A DNA stretch of 64,000 nucleotides from Porphyrobacter sp. (GTDB lineage Bacteria > Pseudomonadota > Alphaproteobacteria > Sphingomonadales > Sphingomonadaceae). Of the stretch, positions 16,037 through 25,269 are shown piece by piece. The translations under genes and the position numbers were made by a program. How positions within the stretch are numbered: position 1 is the stretch's first letter; each line of letters opens with the position of its first letter. The DNA is taken from the NCBI GenBank assembly GCA_027531395.1, contig JAPZRO010000001.1, positions 434,001 through 498,000 of the forward strand, written 5' to 3'. Below the pieces are notes generated by a model. It saw nothing but the letters and a program-made list of their open reading frames with translations. It had not been told where the DNA came from and did no database searches.

Positions 16037-17518
16037 ATGAAACACGCGTTCGGCGCGGTCGTGCTGGCCGGCCTGTCCGTTGTCCCGGCCATGGCGCAGG
16101 ACACCGCTGCGGCAGACGCAGCCGACACCGCCCTCGTCGCCGAAAGCGCCGCCCAGTCGGCTCCGGCCGATCCGCTGCGCTTCGATATGGGCGAGGGATC
16201 GGTCAAGATCGCGATCGAGGCCGGCGCGCAGGTGGCGGCGCAGTCCAACGCGTTCTGGAACCTAGCCGAAGGTCTGGCGCCGACCGCCGACTTCGATCCC
16301 GATCCGGCCTGGGCCGAATTCTATATCGAGAGCGGCGCGACCTTCGAGCACCCGATCGGCGCGTCATCGATCAAGCTCGGCGTGTCGGCCGTCGCCGCCC
16401 AGACCGTGGGCCGCGACGTGTTCGACTCGCGCGACCAGGGCCGCGTGGTGCTCGAGGATGCCTATGCCGCGCTGCGGCTCAACCTCGGCGGCGACGACAA
16501 GGCGCTGACGCTGTCGGGCGGCGCGCAGTCGTTCAAGCTCGGCACCGGGATGCTGATCGGGGAAGGCGGGGTCGACGGCTTCGAGCGCGGGGCGCTGATC
16601 TTCGGGCCGCGCAGCGCCTGGGAGATGACCGGCATCGCCCGGCTGGAGCTGGGCAAGGTCACCGTGCAGGGCTTCCACCTGAACCCGCGCGAGCTCGACT
16701 CCGGGGACAGCCGCACGATCATCAACGGCGCGTCGGCCGAGGTGAAGATCGGGGCCAACGGCACCGCCGGCCTCGCCTATGGCCATGTGCCGCGGTCCGA
16801 GGCGCCCTATATCCAGGCCGCGCCGGGCGGCGCGGGGGCGCCGACCTTCATCTTCAACGGCCGCGACGGGCTGTCCTTCGTGCAGGGCTGGTTCAAGGTT
16901 TCGCCGATCAAGAGCCTGCCGACCTTCTTTGTCGCGGGCGATTATGCCCGCCAGCGCAACGGGCGGATCGACCTCAAGGCGTGGGCCGGCCGGTTCGCTG
17001 TCGGCAATACCTTCGTCAAGCTGCCGTGGATGCCCACGGTGACCTACGACTACACCACCTTTTCCGGCGATGATCCCGACACGCCCGAGCTCGAGCGGTT
17101 CGATCCGCTGTTCTATGACGGCGCGCAGGCGGGCTGGGCGACCGGCACCAACGGCTCCTTCGTGCTGATCAACTCGAACCTGCGGGCGCACCGGCTGAGC
17201 GTGGTGGCGACCCCGAGCCCGCGCGATATCGTCACCTTCCGCGCGGTGACGATCTCGGCCAACGAATTGTTCAGCCCGATCCAGTTCGGTCAGGCCACTC
17301 GCCCGAGCCTCGATCTCGGCGTGCCCGGGATCGTCACCGGCGTGAGCACCCGCCATCTCTCGGACGATATCCTGTTCGAATACACCCGCGTGCTGACCCC
17401 CAACATCTTCGCGACGGTCGCCGTGGGCCACAGCTGGGTCGGCGATGGTCAGCGCAGCCTGACAACGGGGCTGACCGACTGGACCGGCGGACTGCTGAAC
17501 ATCGTCGTCAAGTATTGA
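16037..17518 (+). CDS. Outer-membrane beta-barrel protein, alginate-export/porin-like
   Basis: 493 residues. ATG 16037 is chosen because GAGGA lies eight bases before it; ATG 16025 is also in frame. The signal peptide MKHAFGAVVLAGLSVVPAMA is cleaved before QDTAAA. The rest is rich in alternating strands (for example GARFAVGN-type turns, VTYDYTTFSGDDPDTPELERFDPLF) and ends in VVKY, as barrels do. The layout resembles the alginate_exp family, whose members serve as outer-membrane channels. It forms a unit with the barrel protein at 17532. The ligand is unknown. Confidence 0.65.
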   Translation: MKHAFGAVVLAGLSVVPAMAQDTAAADAADTALVAESAAQSAPADPLRFDMGEGSVKIAIEAGAQVAAQSNAFWNLAEGLAPTADFDPDPAWAEFYIESGATFEHPIGASSIKLGVSAVAAQTVGRDVFDSRDQGRVVLEDAYAALRLNLGGDDKALTLSGGAQSFKLGTGMLIGEGGVDGFERGALIFGPRSAWEMTGIARLELGKVTVQGFHLNPRELDSGDSRTIINGASAEVKIGANGTAGLAYGHVPRSEAPYIQAAPGGAGAPTFIFNGRDGLSFVQGWFKVSPIKSLPTFFVAGDYARQRNGRIDLKAWAGRFAVGNTFVKLPWMPTVTYDYTTFSGDDPDTPELERFDPLFYDGAQAGWATGTNGSFVLINSNLRAHRLSVVATPSPRDIVTFRAVTISANELFSPIQFGQATRPSLDLGVPGIVTGVSTRHLSDDILFEYTRVLTPNIFATVAVGHSWVGDGQRSLTTGLTDWTGGLLNIVVKY

Positions 17519-17531
17519 GGGGATGCGCTTC

Positions 17532-18353
17532 ATGACCACCGCACACCGCGCGCGCATGGCCGCAGCGGCCGCAATCCTGTGCGCTGCCGCCAGCGCAGCC
17601 CCGGCTCTGGCCCAGAGCAAGGGCGGGGACGTGGTCGGCCCGGTCGACGACAGCGAGGCCGCCGCCAAGGTGGCCGCGGCGGAAAGCGGCGAGGTGCGCG
17701 GGGTCAATCCGGCCGACATCCTCAGCCGCGCGGATCTGGTGGTCAAGGTGACCAATCTCGAGCAGGGCGAAGCCTTCGTCGCGGTGGCCAAATATGACCA
17801 GAAACTCGGCGAGGGTCTGGGCGCCAATGTCGAACTGCCGGTCGCCTCCTACATCAATGTCGGCGCGGCCGATGCCTTCGGGATGGGCGACCTGTTCATG
17901 CGGCTGCGCTACGTCAAGCCGCTGTCGCAATCGGTGATCGCGCTGGCCTCGGCCGAGCTGGTCGCCCCGACGGCGACCAATGATCTGCTCGGCACCGGCA
18001 AGTGGCAGCTCAATCCCGGCGGGGGTCTCGTCAAGGTGTGGTCGCCCAAGATGTTCACCGCGCTGGTCTACAAGCACAGCTTCTCGATCGCCGGGGACGA
18101 TGCGCGCGCCGAGATCAACGCCAATTCGGCGCGGGTGGTGCACTCCTTCATCTTCGACAAGGGCTACTACCTCACGCTCGACGGGCGCCACGAATGGCAG
18201 AGTGCGGGCGTGAACGAGGACTGGAGCACCACCGAAATCGAAGTCGGCCGCCAGTTCAGCGCGAGCCTTGCCGCCAGCATGCGGATCGGCAAGGCCTATG
18301 GCGACCGCGCCAATGACGGCGCGGTCGAGATCAACGTGCGGACCTTCTTCTGA
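17532..18353 (+). CDS. Outer-membrane beta-barrel protein (MetA-pathway/transporter-like)
   Basis: 273 residues from ATG 17532, correctly spaced from GAGGGG; ATG 17523 is too close to it. The signal peptide ends at APALAQ. The mature part has successive amphipathic strands (FVAVAKYDQKLGEGLGANVELPVASY, split by turns) and a C-terminal aromatic residue (EINVRTFF), as expected of an outer-membrane barrel. It follows the previous barrel gene by 13 bp, so the two are co-transcribed. Proteins of this type are often annotated as transporters in the MetA phenol-degradation family; I do not assign a substrate. Confidence 0.55.
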   Translation: MTTAHRARMAAAAAILCAAASAAPALAQSKGGDVVGPVDDSEAAAKVAAAESGEVRGVNPADILSRADLVVKVTNLEQGEAFVAVAKYDQKLGEGLGANVELPVASYINVGAADAFGMGDLFMRLRYVKPLSQSVIALASAELVAPTATNDLLGTGKWQLNPGGGLVKVWSPKMFTALVYKHSFSIAGDDARAEINANSARVVHSFIFDKGYYLTLDGRHEWQSAGVNEDWSTTEIEVGRQFSASLAASMRIGKAYGDRANDGAVEINVRTFF

Positions 18354-18371
18354 GCCCCGCCGCGGCGGGCG

Positions 18372-19361
18372 CTACTCGGTGATGAAGTCGAAGTCGTCGA
18401 TCTGCGCCCCGGTCGCGGTGCAGGAGAAGCTGAGGTTGTAGCGCCGGTCGGGGTAGGAGGCGCGGATATCGGCGTCATAGCGATAGGTCGTGCCGCCCAT
18501 GGCATCGATGGTGACCGCATCGAGCGCCACCCGCGTGCCGCCGGTCGCCCCGATATTGGCCGCCGAACGGTCGAGGCAGGCGCGCAACCCTTCGCGGGCG
18601 CGGGTTTCCACCTTGGCGAGATCGGCCTCGACCTTCGCGGTCTGCGGCGCGCGGCTGCGGTCGTCATTGCCGTCGCGCGCGAGGATCGCGATCAGCCCTG
18701 CGGCGACCGCCACGCCGCCGATGATGAGCGCGGTGTCGGTGTCCGAACGATAGCGCGGGATGTAGCTGCCCACGCCATAGGCGAAGGTCGCGCGGCAGTT
18801 GTTGTCGACCCAGATGCGGGTGCGGTCATAGCCCCAGCCATTGCCGTAGCGGCACCGGCCATTGTGGCGGCGCTCCAGCACCACCCGGCCTCGGGTCGGC
18901 ACCAAGCAGGAGCGGAACCGCCCGCCGTAGGATTCGCAGCGGATGGTCCCGGCGAAGTAGCGACCGCCGGCCGGATACTGATAGCCCCAGTAGGGCCGGA
19001 ACACCGGCCGCGTCGGGAGGGGCCGGGGCGGGAGCGGGCGCGGGCGCTCGGCTTGCGGCCGGTCGGGGTAGGACGGCAGGGTCGTCGGCCGGTCGGTCGT
19101 GGGCCGCCCGGGCAGCGGCCGCGGCCGTTCCGCCTGCGGCCGGTCCGGATAGGAGGGAAGCGTCGCGGGACGGGTGGCAGCCGGACGCGGAGCCTTGGGG
19201 CGCGTCTGCGCCGGACGCGCCGCCGGGCGCGCGGCGGGCCGGGCTGCAGGACGTTGCACCCCGGGTGCGGGCGCGGTCTGCGCCATAGCGGGAACCTGCA
19301 GAAGCGCCGTCGCGATCGCCAGTGCGGCGATCTTCAGCCAGCTTGCGGTGGTCTTGTCCAT
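18372..19361 (-). CDS. Proline-rich secreted protein with DUF3011-type domain
   Basis: 329 residues from ATG 19361. A signal peptide ends at PAMAQ. Next is a Pro/Arg-rich linker with three PAAR units and two identical 17-residue copies (LPSYPDRPQAERPRPLP) 27 residues apart. A cysteine-containing DUF3011-like module follows (IRCESYGGRFRSCLV, RCRYGNGWGYDRTRIWVDNNCRATF), then a membrane segment (ALIIGGVAVAAGLIAILA) and a C-terminal domain. It is probably an envelope or cell-wall-associated protein. The function of DUF3011 is not known. Site C of the CCCA-N3-TGGG palindrome is 97 bp upstream. Confidence 0.7.
   Translation of the reverse strand: MDKTTASWLKIAALAIATALLQVPAMAQTAPAPGVQRPAARPAARPAARPAQTRPKAPRPAATRPATLPSYPDRPQAERPRPLPGRPTTDRPTTLPSYPDRPQAERPRPLPPRPLPTRPVFRPYWGYQYPAGGRYFAGTIRCESYGGRFRSCLVPTRGRVVLERRHNGRCRYGNGWGYDRTRIWVDNNCRATFAYGVGSYIPRYRSDTDTALIIGGVAVAAGLIAILARDGNDDRSRAPQTAKVEADLAKVETRAREGLRACLDRSAANIGATGGTRVALDAVTIDAMGGTTYRYDADIRASYPDRRYNLSFSCTATGAQIDDFDFITE
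19029..19160 (-). repeat. Two 51-bp tandem units in the proline-rich linker
   Basis: Positions 19110-19160 and 19029-19079 encode the same 17 residues (LPSYPDRPQAERPRPLP) with an 81-bp period. The DNA differs at several synonymous positions, so the duplication is not recent. Confidence 0.75.
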
Positions 19362-19451
19362 GCCTCTTGCCCCCCCGAGCCGCACCCTCGGCAGAGGGCC
19401 AGACAACTGCGAAACTAGGCTATGCCGCAGAGCGCCAGCAATTGGCTGAGC

Positions 19452-19464
19452 GCCCAATCTGGGC
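19452..19464. promoter_or_regulatory. CCCA-N3-TGGG palindrome, site C
   Basis: GCCCAATCTGGGC, 97 bp upstream of the DUF3011 protein start and just after the stop of the next gene upstream. Confidence 0.5.
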
Positions 19465-19480
19465 AGCGGGACCCTCCGGT

Positions 19481-20350
19481 CTAGAAGCGCCAGGAAAACC
19501 CGACCAGCGGGCCCTGCACCGTCAGATCGAGATCGACCGGCGGCCCTCCGCCGATGCGCGGGCTCTGGCGCGAGACCGACAGGCGCTTGTAGACGATATG
19601 GAGCGCGGTGCGCGATCCGGCGGCGTAGCTGGCCCCGGCGACCGCGTGCCAGGTGAAGTCGGAATCGATCCCGAAGCCGCCAACATCGCCCTGCACCAGC
19701 AATTGCCAGCGGTCCGAAATCGCATGATGGTATCGCGCGCCGAGGATCGGATCGGTCCATGTGTCGCCGGTCAGGATCTCGATCCCGATCGGGCCGGCGC
19801 TGACATCGACCACCACATCCGAAGCCCAGCGCCGCATTCCGGCATAGGCATCGAGCGAATGGCGGCCGAGCGCGATGCGCCGCAGCACTGTCGCCTCGAG
19901 GATCGCGGCATCGACCCGGGTGTCGAGCACGACGCCGATATCGCTGGTGTCGGACAGGTCGGCGAACATGTAGTCGATCGACACGCCCCAGCCGGACTTG
20001 TGCCGCAGCTCGCCGTGGATGAGTCCGCCGGACTCGAAGGCGCCGAGCAGGTCGCCGGTATCGATCTCGAACCCGATCGCCCCCGGCTCGGTCCCGCCGA
20101 CATCGCCGGTGACGACCGGGAGCCAGAGATAGGGGCTGACAATGAGGGTCAGATCGTCATCTTCCGCCTGCGTTTCGGGCAGGATTGCTGGCTGATCCTG
20201 ATCGCTGACCGGCGAGGCCGCAGGTGCGGGAGCCTCGACCGCGCCCGCCGCAGGGGCCATTCCGGTTTCCGCCAAGGCTGGAGAGTGGAAGACAAAGGCC
20301 ACAAGCCCCGCCATGATCGGCATGGGGGCAGTGCCATGCCATGACTTCAT
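19481..20350 (-). CDS. Outer-membrane beta-barrel protein of unknown function
   Basis: 289 residues from ATG 20350, supported by GGGAAGG; an earlier in-frame start at 20437 would overlap the upstream gene. A signal peptide (PIMAGLVAFVFHSPALAE) and an Ala/Pro linker are followed by paired strands: LTLIVSPYLWLPVVTGDVGG, GVSIDYMFADLSDT, DAYAGMRRWASDVVVD, DPILGARYHHAISDRWQL. It ends in GFSWRF with a terminal aromatic residue. This pattern is typical of small OmpA/OmpW-like barrels in sphingomonads. It probably shares a transcript with the DUF4239 gene 43 bp upstream. Confidence 0.6.
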   Translation of the reverse strand: MKSWHGTAPMPIMAGLVAFVFHSPALAETGMAPAAGAVEAPAPAASPVSDQDQPAILPETQAEDDDLTLIVSPYLWLPVVTGDVGGTEPGAIGFEIDTGDLLGAFESGGLIHGELRHKSGWGVSIDYMFADLSDTSDIGVVLDTRVDAAILEATVLRRIALGRHSLDAYAGMRRWASDVVVDVSAGPIGIEILTGDTWTDPILGARYHHAISDRWQLLVQGDVGGFGIDSDFTWHAVAGASYAAGSRTALHIVYKRLSVSRQSPRIGGGPPVDLDLTVQGPLVGFSWRF

Positions 20351-20393
20351 CCTTCCCAAGATGGAGTTTCCTTTCGCGGTGGGGCTGAACATG

Positions 20394-21209
20394 TCAGCGG
20401 GCGTCTTGCGGTGCAGGCACCGGCGCCGGCCCGCCATCGGGGGCGCCGCTACCGATCTCCGCCGCGACTTGCAGCATCGGCCCCTGATCGATCATGACGC
20501 CGCCACCCTCCGGCCGGTCGAGATCGACGATGACGATGATCGTCACCGCCAGCAGGACGAACAGCGACAGGCTCGAACCTGTCCGCAAGGCCCCGCCGAT
20601 GGGATAGGCAAAACCCATCGAGGCCGCACCCAGAAGCGACAGACCCACCAGCACCATGAACACGGTCCAGGGCAGCTTCGCCTGAAGATTGGCCTCGCGT
20701 TCCACCCCGAGGTCGAGGACGTCCGTGACCCCGGCCACCACCAGCGCGCCGAGCGGGCTGTTGGCTCTGGCATCAATACCGTGACTGGCGACCGCGATCG
20801 CGCTGCGCAGCCGCGCTGCCTCCACTTCAAGCGCTTCCCGCTCGCGCTCTCCGGCCCTGCCGTACACCACCCGTGCCGCCGCGTAGGTCTCGAGCGAGCG
20901 CTGAAGGTCGCGGCCTTCCGGCAGGACAAAGCCCGCCCGGTAATGCGCGGTGCTGATGGCGTTGGCCTCCGCGATCACATCGGCCCTGCGCGTATCGTAG
21001 CGATCAAGCACGATGCTGAAGCTGAAACCGATCAGCAGAGCTAGCAGGCCGAAGGTGCTGGTGAGCACGTGGACTGTCCGGTCCCGCTCGACCTTGCGTT
21101 CGGTCACGCCCTTGCCGATCCGGCGGGCAATGGTGGCCCCGAGCGCTTCGGTCGCCAGCAGCACCAGAACGAAGATCGCAGTCAGTCCTGCAAGAATGAT
21201 GTCGGTCAT
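20394..21209 (-). CDS. DUF4239-type (bestrophin-like) integral membrane protein
   Basis: 271 residues. Two N-terminal membrane segments (ILAGLTAIFVLVLLATEAL; TFGLLALLIGFSFSIVL) are followed by a soluble helical region (YDTRRADVIAEANAISTAHYRAG) and two C-terminal segments (WTVFMVLVGLSLLGAASMGF; LSLFVLLAVTIIVIVDLDRPEGG). The LIGFSFSI...YDxRR...EANAI pattern and the closing DLDRP motif are typical of DUF4239 proteins, sometimes described as bestrophin-like. The function is unknown. It is divergent from the ScfR-type regulator, with two regulatory elements between them. Confidence 0.7.
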   Translation of the reverse strand: MTDIILAGLTAIFVLVLLATEALGATIARRIGKGVTERKVERDRTVHVLTSTFGLLALLIGFSFSIVLDRYDTRRADVIAEANAISTAHYRAGFVLPEGRDLQRSLETYAAARVVYGRAGEREREALEVEAARLRSAIAVASHGIDARANSPLGALVVAGVTDVLDLGVEREANLQAKLPWTVFMVLVGLSLLGAASMGFAYPIGGALRTGSSLSLFVLLAVTIIVIVDLDRPEGGGVMIDQGPMLQVAAEIGSGAPDGGPAPVPAPQDAR

Positions 21210-21280
21210 GTGTCTGCCATGCAGTCGCGCGCCATCCCTCCCGTTTAGCCGCGAATTCCGCTGATCCTATTGCCCGGCTC

Positions 21281-21292
21281 CCCAATCTGGGC
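21281..21292. promoter_or_regulatory. CCCA-N3-TGGG palindrome, site D
   Basis: CCCAATCTGGGC, same core as site C. 77 bp from the DUF4239 gene start and 87 bp from the ScfR-type gene start, in their divergent region. Confidence 0.5.
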
Positions 21293-21330
21293 GGCAAGCC
21301 TCGGGCAGCTCGGCGAGGACCGCCCCATCC

Positions 21331-21364
21331 TGCAAATTTGCAAAGCCGAAATTCGCAAACTAGA
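21331..21364. promoter_or_regulatory. RamB/ScfR-type element (copy 2), likely autoregulatory
   Basis: TTTGCAAA (21337-21344) and TTCGCAAA (21352-21359), 15 bp apart, within a 34-bp stretch matching 12165-12198 at 29 positions. It ends only eight bases before the start codon of the ScfR-type gene, so binding would block transcription or initiation. TTTGCAAA is the core of the site known for RamB in Corynebacterium. Confidence 0.65.
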
Positions 21365-21372
21365 GTTTTCCC

Positions 21373-22782
21373 ATGGGCAAACGGCACAGGATGTTCGCGG
21401 GCGCGCAGCTGCGCACCTTGCGCGAGCGGCGCAATCTCCGGCAGGCCGATCTGGCGCGGCAGCTGGCGATCAGCCCGTCCTATCTCAGCCAGCTCGAACA
21501 TGACGATCGCCCGCTCACGCCGCGCCTGATCGAGCGGGTCGCGAGCCTGTTCCCGCTCGACTGGCAGGACTTCCCCGGCGAGGATGCCGAACAGCTGACG
21601 CTGGCGCTGCGCGAGGCGGCGAACGACCCGTTGTTCGATACACCCCTGCCGCCCGACGCGATCGCCCGGCTCGCCGAACAGCAGCCTGCCTTCGCGCGGC
21701 GCTTCGTCGAGCTGCACGGGGCATTCCGCCGCACCAGCCAGCGGCTCGAGATGGTCGACGAGGCGCTGACGGTCGACACCGACGAGGGCGCGCGGCTGCC
21801 ATGGGAGGAAGTGCGCGACTGGTTCCACCTGTCGAACAACTATGTCGACCGGATCGACCGCGCGGCCGAACGCCTCGCCCGCCTGATCGCGGGGCCGGAT
21901 GCGGTGCCGACCACCGAGGCGCTGCAACGCCACCTGACCCAGGCGCACGGAATTGCCGTCGAGATCCGCCCGCTCGAGGAACTGCGCAACTTCGACTCGA
22001 AAGAGCGCGTGCTGCGGATCGATTCCGGCCAGCCGGCCACCGGCATCCGCTTCCAGATCGCCTACCACGTCGCCGCGACCACGCTGGGCGAAGTGATCCG
22101 CGCCATCGCCGAGGGCGCCGCGCTGCGCAGCGATGCCGCACGCGAATTGCTCACCATCGGGCTCGCCAATTATGCCGCCGGCGCGGTGCTGATGCCCTAT
22201 GGCGCGTTCCGCACATCGGCGCGCGCCTTCCGCCACGATGTCGACCGGCTGGCGCTGCACTACCAGACCAGTTTCGAGCAGACCTGCCACCGCCTTTCGA
22301 CGATGCAGCGCGAGGGCGAACGCGGGTTGCCGATCTTCTTCTGCCGGGTCGACATGGCCGGCAACATCACCAAGCGCCACAGCGCCACCCGCCTCCAGTT
22401 CGCGCGCTTCGGCGGGGCCTGCCCGCTGTGGATCGTGCACGAGGCCGCCGCGATTCCCGACCGGATCCTGGTGCAGCTCGCCGAAACGCCCGACGGGGTG
22501 CGCTACGTCTCGATCGCCAAGGGGCTGGTCAAGACCGCAGGGCGGTTCGATCGCAACCCGCGCCGCTATGCCGTGGCGCTGGGGTGCGAGGCGCAGCACG
22601 CGGGCGACTTCATCTATGCCGACGGGATCGATCTCGAATCCGAGCGGGCGGTGACCCCGATCGGGGTGTCGTGCCGCATCTGCCCGCGCACCGATTGCGA
22701 GCAGCGCGCCTACCCGCCGAGCGACCAGACCATCGCGGTCGATCTGTTCCGCCGCGGCGTGGTGCCCTACCAGATGCGCTGA
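21373..22782 (+). CDS. ScfR/RamB-type XRE transcriptional regulator (short-chain fatty acyl-CoA sensing family)
   Basis: 469 residues. The N-terminal XRE helix-turn-helix is LRTLRERRNLRQADLARQLAISPSYLSQLE-like (about 12-45). An IrrE/ImmA-like and DUF2083-type central domain follows, and the C-terminal cysteine motif is CRICPRTDCEQRAYP. This is the layout of RamB, PrpQ-like and MccR regulators, which control acetate, propionate or glyoxylate metabolism in response to acyl-CoA. There is no clear ribosome site; the TTTGCAAA element runs almost to the start codon, which suggests autorepression. The target genes typical of the family (isocitrate lyase, methylcitrate or propionyl-CoA enzymes) are not in the window. 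The next gene, 49 bp downstream, is the protochlorophyllide reductase. Confidence 0.88.
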   Translation: MGKRHRMFAGAQLRTLRERRNLRQADLARQLAISPSYLSQLEHDDRPLTPRLIERVASLFPLDWQDFPGEDAEQLTLALREAANDPLFDTPLPPDAIARLAEQQPAFARRFVELHGAFRRTSQRLEMVDEALTVDTDEGARLPWEEVRDWFHLSNNYVDRIDRAAERLARLIAGPDAVPTTEALQRHLTQAHGIAVEIRPLEELRNFDSKERVLRIDSGQPATGIRFQIAYHVAATTLGEVIRAIAEGAALRSDAARELLTIGLANYAAGAVLMPYGAFRTSARAFRHDVDRLALHYQTSFEQTCHRLSTMQREGERGLPIFFCRVDMAGNITKRHSATRLQFARFGGACPLWIVHEAAAIPDRILVQLAETPDGVRYVSIAKGLVKTAGRFDRNPRRYAVALGCEAQHAGDFIYADGIDLESERAVTPIGVSCRICPRTDCEQRAYPPSDQTIAVDLFRRGVVPYQMR

Positions 22783-22798
22783 CCGCCAGCCCTATTGA

Positions 22799-25248
<2,450 letters not shown>

Positions 25249-25269
25249 TGTTCCTTCTGTGTCAGATCG

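Noticed and set aside
18355..18370. CCCGCCGCGGCGGG as terminator between two convergent genes
   Set aside because: It is a palindrome without loop bases or U tract; in a genome of this GC content it has little weight.
20356..20366. CCCAAGATGGA as a fifth copy of the CCCA-N3-TGGG palindrome
   Set aside because: One base off, and the sequence is the complement of the ribosome-binding site of the barrel gene.
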